Below, piece by piece: positions 32,906-40,872 of a stretch of 64,000 bases of DNA (position 1 is the stretch's first letter; each line of letters begins with the position of its first letter). The notes beneath the pieces were generated by a model. The model did no database searches. It worked only from the letters and a program-made list of their open reading frames with translations, and was not told the origin of the DNA. The stretch is from JACRBR01 sp964371355 (GTDB lineage Bacteria > Chloroflexota > Dehalococcoidia > DSTF01 > JACRBR01): the NCBI GenBank assembly GCA_964371355.1, contig CAYJMG010000006.1, positions 62,001-126,000 on the forward strand, written 5' to 3'. The translations under genes were made by a program, and so were the position numbers.

Positions 32906-33844
32906 CTACGACGTGAGCTGGTCGGCGGCGGTGTGGGGGTCGAGCTGGCGGCGGGCGACCTGGTGGACGAGGTCATCGAGGCGGCCGTCGGCGTGGTGGG
33001 CGATGAGGGTGTCGAGCAGGCGTTGGCGGGCGAGGGCGAGCACCTGGTGGCGGGCCTGGTCGAGGCGGTGTTGATCGCGCGCACCGGAGGACTCGATGTG
33101 GGCGCGGTGGCGGTCTAGGGCGTCGGCGAGGGCGTCGATGCCCTCCTGTTCGGCGCCGGAGGTCTTGAGGATGGGGACCTCCCAGCCGGGGCGGCGGCCG
33201 CTGAACGACTCGTAGATGGCGGCGAGCTGGCGGTAGAAGAGGTCGGCGTTCGGGAGATCGCACTTGTTGACGACGAGGATGTCGGCGATCTCCATGATGC
33301 CGGCCTTCATGGCCTGCACGTCGTCGCCGGCGCCGGGTGTGAGGACGACGACGGTGGTATCGGCCATGGCCGCGACCTCGACCTCGTCCTGGCCCGCGCC
33401 AACGGTCTCGACGATGACCACGTCGTTGCCGAAGGCATCGAGGGCAGTAACGACGCCGGTGGTGGCGGGGGCGAGGCCGCCAAGGTTGCCGCGCGTGGCC
33501 ATGCTGCGCAGGAAGACCCCGGGGTCGGACGTGAGGTCCTGCATGCGGATGCGGTCGCCGAGGAGGGCTCCTTGAGAGAACGGCGACGTGGGGTCGATGG
33601 CGACGATGCCGAGGGTGCGACCGCGGCGGCGCAGCTCTCGCGCGAGGGCACCAGACAGCGTGGACTTGCCGGCGCCGGCGGACCCGGTGAGGCCGACGGT
33701 GTGCGCGCGGCCGGACCTGGGGTAGAGCTGCGCGAGGGCGCGGCGTCCCTCGGGTGCGTCGTTCTCGATGAGCGTGAGGAGGCGGGAGAGGGCGCGGCGG
33801 TTACCGGCGAACAGCCGCTGGACGAGTTCCTCGACGGTGGGCAT
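32906..33844 (-). CDS. meaB: Methylmalonyl-CoA mutase-associated GTPase MeaB
   Basis: 312 residues of the MeaB/ArgK G3E GTPase family. The P-loop is GLTGSAGAGKSTL near residue 53, with VAIDPTSPFSQGALLGDR, the Walker B region VIVETVGAGQDE and the base-recognition NKCD. MeaB protects and loads the adenosylcobalamin of methylmalonyl-CoA mutase. The small B12-binding mutase subunit is encoded four bases upstream, which confirms the partner. The C-terminal helix is rich in Arg/His, as usual for dimerisation in this family. Confidence 0.94.
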   Translation of the reverse strand: MPTVEELVQRLFAGNRRALSRLLTLIENDAPEGRRALAQLYPRSGRAHTVGLTGSAGAGKSTLSGALARELRRRGRTLGIVAIDPTSPFSQGALLGDRIRMQDLTSDPGVFLRSMATRGNLGGLAPATTGVVTALDAFGNDVVIVETVGAGQDEVEVAAMADTTVVVLTPGAGDDVQAMKAGIMEIADILVVNKCDLPNADLFYRQLAAIYESFSGRRPGWEVPILKTSGAEQEGIDALADALDRHRAHIESSGARDQHRLDQARHQVLALARQRLLDTLIAHHADGRLDDLVHQVARRQLDPHTAADQLTS

Positions 33845-33848
33845 GGGC

Positions 33849-34271
33849 CTAGGTCGCGCGGACCGGGCGCTGTGCGGCCCAGTCGCGGACGAACTTGATG
33901 ACGTCTTCGGTAGAGGTGCCGGGGCCGAAGATGGCCTGGAAGCCCAGCTTCTTCAGCGGCTCTATGTCGGCGTCGGGGATGATGCCGCCCGCGAACAGGA
34001 GCACCTCATCGGGGTTGACCTCGCGGTCGCGCAGGGCCTGGACGACGCGGGGGAAGAGTTCCATGTGGGCGCCGGAGAGGATGCTGAGGCCGATGACGTC
34101 GACGTCCTCCTGCAGCGCGGCCTCGGCGATCATGTCGGGGGTCTGGCGGATGCCGGTGTAGATGACCTCCATGCCGGCGTCGCGGAGAGCGCGGGCCACG
34201 ACCTTGGCGCCACGGTCGTGGCCATCGAGGCCGGGCTTTGCGACGAGGACGCGGATCTTGTCATCGGGCAT
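33849..34271 (-). CDS. mcmB: Methylmalonyl-CoA mutase, B12-binding small subunit
   Basis: 140 residues: a free-standing cobalamin-binding domain with the base-off motif KPGLDGHDRGAKVVARAL (DxHxxG), SILSGAH and the final GG in LFAGGIIP. It supplies the B12 half of a split mutase that interconverts methylmalonyl-CoA and succinyl-CoA. The large catalytic subunit is not in this window. A TATACT box on the minus strand at 34286-34281 is nine bases before the ATG and there is no ribosome site, so the message may be nearly leaderless. meaB follows. Confidence 0.93.
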   Translation of the reverse strand: MPDDKIRVLVAKPGLDGHDRGAKVVARALRDAGMEVIYTGIRQTPDMIAEAALQEDVDVIGLSILSGAHMELFPRVVQALRDREVNPDEVLLFAGGIIPDADIEPLKKLGFQAIFGPGTSTEDVIKFVRDWAAQRPVRAT

Positions 34272-34701
34272 GGCGGTGGGAGTATACGGAGGGAACAGGG
34301 AATGGGGAATAGGCTACTTGTCAGCGCGGACTGCAGGGATTCACCACAGAGACGCAGAGGGCGCAGAGGTTCTCTTGGGATCTGCGAGAGGTTGTGGTGG
34401 GCGCTGTCGCATCGCGGCACGTCGCTAGCGGGGAAGAGATGAAAGTCGAGCGTCCGGTGGCACTTGAGGCACTGAGCGGAGCTGAAGCTCCGCCGCTACT
34501 GGGACTTTCAAGGCAATGACGCATACGGACGCTGTGACGCTGTCGCATGGTGCGGCGAGCGACAGAGGAGCGCGGGCTGAACGCCCGCGCTACGATCACT
34601 ACAGAACTGAGGCGACGGCGCGAGGAGGCGGCGTGTTGGCCCCGTTCCCCTGGAATGCCGGGGCCAACACTGGCTGCTACTGAGACGGGCGGCGGACGCT
34701 G
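34272..34701. other. Intergenic region with composite repeat
   Basis: 430 bases with no convincing gene. Contents: the mcmB promoter box, a G-rich GGGAACAGGGAATGGGG tract (34291-34307), the CACCACAGAGACGCAGAGGG repeat (34342-34369), the 84-bp repeat copy 2 (34438-34521) and a GCGGGCTGAACGCCCGC hairpin (about 34571-34590). Confidence 0.7.
34438..34521 (+). repeat. 84-bp dispersed repeat, copy 2
   Basis: Same length and about 94% identical to 31349-31432, in the same orientation, 3.1 kb apart. As at copy 1, a CACCACAGAG-type repeat lies a short way upstream. Confidence 0.85.
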
Positions 34702-35748
34702 TTATCCGGCGCCGTTGCCGCTCCAGACGATCTCGGCCGGATCGCGGGTGAAGGGGCCGAGGGCCTGCTCCCACTTGTACATCACGAGAATGTCCATGAG
34801 TTCGGACGGCTCGCCGCGGCGCCGCTTCTCCATCTCGGCCTTCAGGGTGTCGACGGAGCCGCTGACGTCGGAGCCGAAGAGCGACTCGAGGTAGGACAGC
34901 GGGATGCGCTCGCCGCCTTCGTTGAAGGAGCCGTCGGGGTTCAGCGGGGCGGGAGACAGCGGTGGCACGTAGAAGACGTTGGGCTTGGTGCCCCACTCGG
35001 CGTGGAGGGGCAGGGCGACCTTCCACTTGTTCACCATCTTCGATACCGGGCCGTACTCGTCGTCGAGGAAGCCGATCCAGGCGGCACGGCCGGGGCACTG
35101 GCGCACGCACGCGGGCGCGACGCCCTGCTCGATGCGGGGGAAGCAGCCGATGCAGTGCTGGCTGACGCCGAGTGACGGGTTGAAGTAGATCTTCTTGTAG
35201 GGGCAGGCGCGGGCGCACAGCTGGGCGCCCTTGCAGAGGTCCTCGTTGCGCAGGACGAGGCCGTTTTCGGGATCCTTGTGCAGCGCGTCGTTGGGGCAGG
35301 CCTCGACGCAGCCGGGCACCGTGCAGTGGTTGCAGAGGCGCGGCAGGTAGAAGAAGTAGGCGTTGGGGAACTCGCCCCCGCCTTCGTCCTCATCCCAGTT
35401 GGGGCCCCAGGTCTTGCTGCCAGCCACCTTTTCGAGGTGGGCATCGCGGCCCTTGCCGCCGCGCAGGACCTCGTCGTAGTTGTAGTCCCACCCGCCGCCG
35501 AACTCCTCGGGCGAGGGCAGGCTGCCGAGCGTGGCTTTGCCGTCCTTGTAGCCGCCGCCCATGGTCTCGTAGTCGCGGGGGGTGCCACGGCCGGGCTGGG
35601 TGTTGACGGTCATCCACCACATGTGCTCGGAGCCCTCGTCCTGGTTCCAGAGCACCTTGCAGGCGACGGAGCAGGTCTGGCAACCGATGCACTTGTTGAG
35701 GTCGAACACCCACGCGAGCTGGCGCTTCGATTGCGTGATCGTGCCCAT
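34702..35748 (-). CDS. NarH-like iron-sulfur (beta) subunit of a type II DMSO reductase-family enzyme
   Basis: 348 residues carrying four ferredoxin-type cysteine sets: C20/C23/C26/C30, C139/C142/C147/C151, C172/(A175)/C178/C182 and C199/C202/C214/C218. Cluster three (CKGAQLCARACP) lacks its second Cys; in NarH the same position is Trp and the cluster is 3Fe-4S. Electrons would pass from the molybdenum subunit encoded upstream to an unknown acceptor, since no membrane gamma subunit is encoded next to it. Relatives include NarH, DdhB, SerB and EbdB. No signal peptide is seen, consistent with a cytoplasmic or Tat-hitchhiking complex. Confidence 0.9.
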   Translation of the reverse strand: MGTITQSKRQLAWVFDLNKCIGCQTCSVACKVLWNQDEGSEHMWWMTVNTQPGRGTPRDYETMGGGYKDGKATLGSLPSPEEFGGGWDYNYDEVLRGGKGRDAHLEKVAGSKTWGPNWDEDEGGGEFPNAYFFYLPRLCNHCTVPGCVEACPNDALHKDPENGLVLRNEDLCKGAQLCARACPYKKIYFNPSLGVSQHCIGCFPRIEQGVAPACVRQCPGRAAWIGFLDDEYGPVSKMVNKWKVALPLHAEWGTKPNVFYVPPLSPAPLNPDGSFNEGGERIPLSYLESLFGSDVSGSVDTLKAEMEKRRRGEPSELMDILVMYKWEQALGPFTRDPAEIVWSGNGAG

Positions 35749-35982
35749 AGTCCTTGTTCCTTTCCAACGGCGACGGGCGCCGGCTCACGCGGGCTGAAAG
35801 CCCGCGCTGCGTTGTGCCGGGGGGGGGGGGGGCCCCGGGGGGGGGGGGGGGGAGAAATTNNNNNNNNNNTTATCGTGCCCATTGTCCTTGTTCCTTTCCA
35901 CCGGCGCGGGGGGCGGGCTCAGGCGGGCTTAACCCCCGCGCTGCGTTGTGCCGCGGGCCTTCGGCCCGCGCTGCTGTTCCGA
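35749..35982. other. Scaffold gap with poly-G runs and duplicated flanks
   Basis: Ten Ns at 35860-35869 are preceded by G runs at 35820-35856 broken only by GCCCC. The sequence after the gap (from about 35873, GTGCCCATTGTCCTTG) repeats that before it (from about 35742, GTGCCCATAGTCCTTG) through CGCTGCGTTGTGCCG with scattered mismatches. The flanks therefore overlap, and the true alpha-beta spacer is probably near 100 bp. The gene frames on both sides are intact. Confidence 0.8.
35951..35970. repeat. GC-rich hairpin (GCGGGC...GCCCGC family)
   Basis: GCGGGCC-TTC-GGCCCGC, between the alpha and beta subunit genes. Similar hairpins with a GAAA-like or GAAC loop occur at 35789-35805 and about 34571-34590. 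Confidence 0.5.
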
Positions 35983-38769
35983 CTAACTGATTTTCTCGAC
36001 ATCGACGTGCACGGCGCGGTCGGCCGGCACGGGCTGCCACTGGAGCGGGCGGTACTGCAGGTGGCCGTAGCCGCCGACGAGGCCGAGCCACTTCACGTGG
36101 CCGGGCTCGACATCGGCCTGGCTGTACCACTCGCGGTGCATGTAGGGCTCGAAGCCGTTGTAGACGATGACCTGGCCGGGACGGACGGAGGGCGAGAGCT
36201 TCGCGGTGATCTGCATGGAGCCGACGTCGCTGACGACGCGCACCCATTCGCCGTTCTCGATGCCCTTGGCCTTCGCGTCGCGATCGTTGATGAACATGAA
36301 GGGCTCGCCGCGGTGCGTGTTGAGCAGAATGTTGTTGGTCATGTTCATGGAGTGGATGCTCCAGCGGTTGTGACCGCTGGTCATCTTGAACTTGCGGGCA
36401 GGTCCGCCGTGGCCCGGCGGCTCCTTGTGCACGGGCAGCTCTTCGCCGGCCTCGAGGAACCACTCGTGGTCGATGTAGAACTGGGCGCGACGGGTGAGCG
36501 TCGGGTAGGGCATCTTGTCTTCGGTGTGCCACCGGAAGGGGTTGTGCACCTCGTCGGGCTTGATGGTGGAGGCCTGACCGAGGCCGTGGCCGACGAGGCC
36601 CCAGCCGGTCCACCGGATGGTGCCCTTCTGGCGCGCAACCTCGAGCGAGCTATCGGGCGGGAGGATGCCGTAGGCGGCGTCGTCCTTCAGCGTCTCGTCG
36701 ACGCGGAATTCCTCGTCGAGCAGGGCGCCGTCCATGGTCATCTTGTTCGTGATGTCCCGCAGGTCGTGCACGACGCCGTTGCGGTCGGTGAACTGCAGCA
36801 TCTCGCGGGCGGCGGCGCGCTCCTCGATCTTGCGGACGAGGCCGATGCCGATGTCGTAGTCGTTCAGGACATCCGGGGGCGGGTCGACGGCCTTGTCGAT
36901 GAGGACGAAGTTCAGATGGTGGACGGACGGCATGCTGTTGCCGATCTTCTCGTAGTGCTGGGCCGCGGGCAGGATGAAGTCGGAGTACATGCCCGTCGTG
37001 TTCATGCGGAAGTCGACCGAGACGATCATCTTCAGGTCGGGCCAGAGTTTCTCGAGCAGGAGCTTCTGGCCGCCGCGCTGGCGGCGCAGCATGTTGCCGC
37101 CGGACTCGAAGAGGACGCGGGGCGTGACCTCGCTGTAGGTCTTCGCGAGTCCGGAGTCCCACCAACCGCGATCGATGGCTTCCGTGAGGTACTCGTCGAA
37201 GGAGCGCTTCATCGAGGGGTCGTTGTTGTCGGGGTTGTTCCAGCGTTCCTTGTAGCCGTACTGGTAGTACCAGAGGAAGGCAGGCGGGATCATGCGGCCC
37301 AGGCCGCCCAGCTCGGCCGCCATCTGGGCGGCGCGGTAGGTGACCATCTCGAGCGTGAGCGTGGGGTCGTCGGCGGTGAGCATGCGGCGGGCCTTCGCGA
37401 GGTTGGTGAGCCACTCGCGAGCGGCGTCCTGGCCCAGGCGTCCCTTCTGTCGCATGAAGCTGCCGCCGTCGAGGCCGGAGATCGCCCAGGACCGGGTACC
37501 GGTGCCCTTCTTGCCCCAGTTGCCGGTGAGGCCCAGGAGGAGGGCCATGGCGCGCTCGTAGAGGTCGCCGTGGTAGTACTTGCCGGAGTTCCAGCCGATG
37601 AAGATCTTCGTGCGGCGCGTCGCGACCTTGCGGGCCAGCTTGCGGATCGCGTCGGGGTGGATCTCGCAGATCTTGGCGGCGGCCTCGGGCTCGTAGTCCT
37701 TGAGGCGTTCCTTCAGGCGCTCGAACGCGGGGACGCACTCGACCTGGGAGCCGTCCTTCAGGGTGACCATGAGGGTGCCCTCAAGGGCGGGTTCGATGTC
37801 GGCCATGGCCAGCGTGCCGCGCGGGGCGGGCGCCAGGACCTTGGCGCGGTTGTCGAGCCAGAAGAACTGGTCGTCGCGGTCGCCCTCGGTGACATCGGAG
37901 CCGCGGAGGAAGCGCAGGTTGTCTTTGCGGATGAGCAGCGGCAGGTCGGTCTGCTCCTGCACGAAGCGGCGGTCGTACAGCTCGGCATCGACGATGACCT
38001 TGCACATCGAGAGGGCGAAGGCGGCATCGCTGCCGATCTTCACCGGTACGTGGTAGTCGGCGTGGATGGCCGAGGGGCTGTAGTCGGGCGCGACGGTGAC
38101 GACTTCGCCGCCGTTGTAGCGGGACTCGGCGACGTAGTGGTACCAGTGGATGTTCGTGTAGACGGGGTTCGCGTGCCAGATGAGCGTGAGTTCGGCGAGG
38201 AACCAGTCGTCCATGGAGCTGACGGGGTTGAACTTGCCCCAGGTAATGTAGTAGCCGGGGCTGAAGTCCTGGAACTCCGAGTTGCCATCGGTCGTGGGCG
38301 TGCCGAGCGCGTTGGAGAACATGCGGGCGGGGGCGGCGCCAGGCTCGGGCGTCATGAGGTTGATGATGGACTCGGGCCCTTGATCCTGGACGGCGTCGAG
38401 CATGGCATCGGCGATCTCGGTGAAGGCCTGGTCCCAGGAGACCTGCTCCCACTTGCCCTCGCCGCGCTCGCCCGCGCGCTTCAGGGGGTGGAGGATGCGG
38501 TCCTTGGAGTAGTGGATGTGGCACCAGGAGGCGCCCTTCTGGCACCCCATGGGGTTCATGTCGGGGACGCCCTGCTGGATGACGGGCAGCTTGCCGCCCT
38601 GTTCTTCGCGGATGATCTTGCCGTCGCGGACGTAGACGCGGAACGGACAGCCGCCGGGGTAGCAGTCGACGGAGTGGCTGCCCCAGGTGACCTTGTCCCA
38701 CTTCCACTTGTTGCGGTAGCGGTCCGCCCAGCTACCTGATGCGATGGCCCGTTCGCTAGGTTTCGCCAT
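35983..38769 (-). CDS. Molybdopterin oxidoreductase alpha subunit, NarG/type II DMSO reductase-like
   Basis: 928 residues. The N-terminus (DRYRNKWKWDKVTW) closely resembles NarG, then the FS0 iron-sulfur ligands His32, Cys36, Cys41 and Cys76. The spacing is H-x3-C-x4-C-x34-C, one residue longer in the middle than NarG. Asp168 (SEFQDFSPGYYITWG) is the candidate molybdenum ligand. The C-terminal bis-MGD-binding domain includes TSGHNRWSIHS and NDRDAKAKGIENGEWV. There is no twin-arginine signal. The family reduces nitrate, chlorate or selenate, or hydroxylates hydrocarbons and steroid side chains. It lies 33 bp behind an acyl-CoA dehydrogenase gene, which hints at the latter, but the substrate is not readable from sequence. 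Confidence 0.88.
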   Translation of the reverse strand: MAKPSERAIASGSWADRYRNKWKWDKVTWGSHSVDCYPGGCPFRVYVRDGKIIREEQGGKLPVIQQGVPDMNPMGCQKGASWCHIHYSKDRILHPLKRAGERGEGKWEQVSWDQAFTEIADAMLDAVQDQGPESIINLMTPEPGAAPARMFSNALGTPTTDGNSEFQDFSPGYYITWGKFNPVSSMDDWFLAELTLIWHANPVYTNIHWYHYVAESRYNGGEVVTVAPDYSPSAIHADYHVPVKIGSDAAFALSMCKVIVDAELYDRRFVQEQTDLPLLIRKDNLRFLRGSDVTEGDRDDQFFWLDNRAKVLAPAPRGTLAMADIEPALEGTLMVTLKDGSQVECVPAFERLKERLKDYEPEAAAKICEIHPDAIRKLARKVATRRTKIFIGWNSGKYYHGDLYERAMALLLGLTGNWGKKGTGTRSWAISGLDGGSFMRQKGRLGQDAAREWLTNLAKARRMLTADDPTLTLEMVTYRAAQMAAELGGLGRMIPPAFLWYYQYGYKERWNNPDNNDPSMKRSFDEYLTEAIDRGWWDSGLAKTYSEVTPRVLFESGGNMLRRQRGGQKLLLEKLWPDLKMIVSVDFRMNTTGMYSDFILPAAQHYEKIGNSMPSVHHLNFVLIDKAVDPPPDVLNDYDIGIGLVRKIEERAAAREMLQFTDRNGVVHDLRDITNKMTMDGALLDEEFRVDETLKDDAAYGILPPDSSLEVARQKGTIRWTGWGLVGHGLGQASTIKPDEVHNPFRWHTEDKMPYPTLTRRAQFYIDHEWFLEAGEELPVHKEPPGHGGPARKFKMTSGHNRWSIHSMNMTNNILLNTHRGEPFMFINDRDAKAKGIENGEWVRVVSDVGSMQITAKLSPSVRPGQVIVYNGFEPYMHREWYSQADVEPGHVKWLGLVGGYGHLQYRPLQWQPVPADRAVHVDVEKIS

Positions 38770-38802
38770 GTCGTGCCTCCGTAGTCCTTTCGCGTCCTCA
38801 CA

Positions 38803-40050
38803 CTAGATCCGGTAGCCGTCGATGATGCGGCGCGCCGCGGCCAGGCCCAGCACTTCGTTGGCGCCGTCCTCGATCATCGAAGCGCGCGCGTCGCGGAAGA
38901 GCTTCTCAACGTGGAACTCCTGGCTCAGGCCGTAGCCGCCGTGGAGCTGGATCGCGTCGCTGGCGACTTCAAACGCCGTCTGCGTGCTCTGCACCTTGGC
39001 GGCGATGGAGTACTCGGTAGCGGGGGGCATGGTCGTGCGGTTGTACAGGGATACGGCGCGAGAGAGAGAGCGCGCAGCCTCGACCTTGCGAAACATCTGG
39101 AACAGCCGGTCCTGCACGAGCTGGTGCTCGCAGATCGGCTTGCCGCCTTGCTTGCGATCGCGCGTGTAGGCGAGCGCCTCCTCGAACGCAGCGCGCGCGA
39201 GGCCGGTAAACGTGGTGCTCATGCCAGCGTTGGCGCCGGCCAGGATGCCGTCGATGACGCGCGGGTAGGCCTCCGGGTCGACGAGCATGTAGTGGCGGGG
39301 GATGCGCACGTTGTCGAAGAAGATCTCGCCCTGGTTCAGGTCGCGCTGGCCGAGCTTGCGAAGCGGCGGGCTCTTGGTGACGCCCGGCAGGTCGAGGGGT
39401 ATGACGGCGACGCCGCCGCCGTTCATACCGCGCGAGGGGTCGACGGTCAGGAACGTGCATGCGTGCGTCGCGATGGTGCCGTTCGACACCCACGCGGACT
39501 TCTGCCCGCTAATGAGCCAGTCATCGCCGTCCGGGCGCGCCTGCACGTTGAAGGTGATATCGGGTGTGCTGAACTGCTCGGTGCCGAAGAGCAGGGTGTC
39601 GGAGCCGTGGTCCGGCTCGGTGATCGCCCAGCAGCCGATGTACTTGCCCTCGCGGTCGTTCACGTACGGCATGACGATGTCGTCCATGAGCGTCTTGTTG
39701 CCGGTGATGGTCGCGTACTGCAGCGCGAACGAGAACGGGAAGGCGGTAACGCCCATGCTGATGGAGAGGCCGGCGGAGGCCCAACCCATCTCCTCGCCGA
39801 CGATGTGCTGTTCGAGCGGGCCGAGGCCCGCGCCGCCGAGCTGCTCGGGGAAGCCGCGCACGTGGTAGCCCTGTGAGTACGACTGGCGGAAGACCTCCCA
39901 CAGACGCGAACCGGGGGCGATAACCTCGTCAGCCGTGAGCTTGTCCAGCTCGAGCGCGGCCGGCCGCATCACCTCGGCGGCGAAGCGGTGCATCTGGACG
40001 CGGAGGGCGTCCTGCTCCGGCGTGAGGGTCTTGTTGAGTTCGAGGTACAT
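38803..40050 (-). CDS. Acyl-CoA dehydrogenase, operon head of the molybdoenzyme cluster
   Basis: 415 residues with the acyl-CoA dehydrogenase fold: FAD-contact motif CWAITEPDHGSD, QKSAWVSNG, and the C-terminal LHGGYGLSQEFHVEKLFRDAR. In the JK loop, where the general base sits in EGTNE of most members, the text is EDGANE, which aligns Asp with the usual Glu. Members oxidise acyl-CoA at the alpha-beta bond and pass electrons to ETF. It is first in the minus-strand run with the alpha and beta molybdoenzyme genes and is divergent from a TetR gene across twin repeats, so regulation by that TetR is likely. Confidence 0.9.
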   Translation of the reverse strand: MYLELNKTLTPEQDALRVQMHRFAAEVMRPAALELDKLTADEVIAPGSRLWEVFRQSYSQGYHVRGFPEQLGGAGLGPLEQHIVGEEMGWASAGLSISMGVTAFPFSFALQYATITGNKTLMDDIVMPYVNDREGKYIGCWAITEPDHGSDTLLFGTEQFSTPDITFNVQARPDGDDWLISGQKSAWVSNGTIATHACTFLTVDPSRGMNGGGVAVIPLDLPGVTKSPPLRKLGQRDLNQGEIFFDNVRIPRHYMLVDPEAYPRVIDGILAGANAGMSTTFTGLARAAFEEALAYTRDRKQGGKPICEHQLVQDRLFQMFRKVEAARSLSRAVSLYNRTTMPPATEYSIAAKVQSTQTAFEVASDAIQLHGGYGLSQEFHVEKLFRDARASMIEDGANEVLGLAAARRIIDGYRI

Positions 40051-40068
40051 TCGAGCGCGCGCGCTTTC

Positions 40069-40087
40069 GCTACGTTACCGTATCGTT
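40069..40087. promoter_or_regulatory. Probable TetR operator, copy 1
   Basis: GCTACGTTACCGTATCGTT, 17 of 19 bases identical to 40095-40113. The pair lies 26 bp apart, centre to centre, between the divergent acyl-CoA dehydrogenase and tetR genes. Confidence 0.55.
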
Positions 40088-40094
40088 TCTTTCC

Positions 40095-40113
40095 GCTACA
40101 CTACCGTATCGTT
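40095..40113. promoter_or_regulatory. Probable TetR operator, copy 2
   Basis: GCTACACTACCGTATCGTT, the second of two direct repeats; it contains a TACACT -10-like box in the tetR direction, so binding could also repress tetR. Confidence 0.5.
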
Positions 40114-40124
40114 GTGGGACCTGT

Positions 40125-40141
40125 CTATGGGCCATCCATAG
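40125..40141. promoter_or_regulatory. Perfect palindrome upstream of tetR
   Basis: CTATGG-GCCAT-CCATAG, a 17-bp inverted repeat 15 bp before the TTG start. It may be an autoregulatory site or a leader hairpin. Confidence 0.5.
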
Positions 40142-40156
40142 GCCAGAGGGCACGTT

Positions 40157-40780
40157 TTGCACATGCCGCAACACCCCCTGCACGGGCCGCCGGATACCGA
40201 GGCGCTCGACCCGCGAGTCATCAGGTCCCGCGCCGCCATCCTGCGGGCGGCGGCCACCCTGCTGATCGAGCTGGGGGCAGGCGGGGTGACCATCGAAGGC
40301 ATCTCCGAGCGGTCGGGGGTGGCGAAGACGACGATCTACAGGCACTGGAAGTCACGCTCCCAACTGGTGTTCGACGCGTTCTGGAGCCTCTTCCCCGAAG
40401 TCGAGCTGAGGGTGTTCGAGGGCACGATCCGGGAGCAGTTGACGACACTGGTCTCGCGGCTCATTGTGGGCGTCACGTCGTCGGAATGGGCGCCGGCCAT
40501 CCCGGCGCTGGTCGACGCGAGCGCGCGCGACGCGGAACTGCGCAACCTCATCAGGGAGTTCCTGGACGTCAGCATGGAACCCGGCCGTGACATGTTGCGC
40601 GCCGCGATGGCGCGCGGTGAACTGCGTCCCGACCTGGACGTCGACGTTGCCATCGACCTGCTTGTCGCGCCGATCTTCTACCGCCGCCTCGTGAGCTTCG
40701 AAGAGCTGGACGAGACGCTGGCCGCGCCGATCGTCGACCAGTTCTTCCGGGGCGCGGAAGCATGCCGGGAGCAGGCGTAG
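40157..40780 (+). CDS. TetR-family transcriptional regulator
   Basis: Up to 207 residues. The N-terminal helix-turn-helix is typical (AATLLIELGAGGVTIEGI, then VAKTTIYRHWKSR), followed by a TetR_C ligand domain with ALVDASARDAELRNL. A TTG at 40157 has AGAGGG six bases upstream; the ATG at 40163 would lose two residues and has poorer spacing. It is divergent from the acyl-CoA dehydrogenase/molybdoenzyme run and the intergenic region carries two 19-bp direct repeats and a palindrome. Acyl-CoA-type ligands are common for regulators in such settings; that is inference. Confidence 0.9.
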   Translation: MHMPQHPLHGPPDTEALDPRVIRSRAAILRAAATLLIELGAGGVTIEGISERSGVAKTTIYRHWKSRSQLVFDAFWSLFPEVELRVFEGTIREQLTTLVSRLIVGVTSSEWAPAIPALVDASARDAELRNLIREFLDVSMEPGRDMLRAAMARGELRPDLDVDVAIDLLVAPIFYRRLVSFEELDETLAAPIVDQFFRGAEACREQA

Positions 40781-40872
40781 GCGCCGCTCCCGCGAAGGAA
40801 GCGGCTACCGCTTCGATCGTGCGTTCCTGCTTCACCACTCCTCCACCCACCTCCATCGCTCGCGGCCAAGCG

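Noticed and set aside
35278..38739. 1,153-codon frame on the plus strand opposite the molybdoenzyme genes
   Set aside because: It is composed of Val/Glu/Asp/Leu-rich text without any domain, runs through the N gap and mirrors the true genes on the minus strand.
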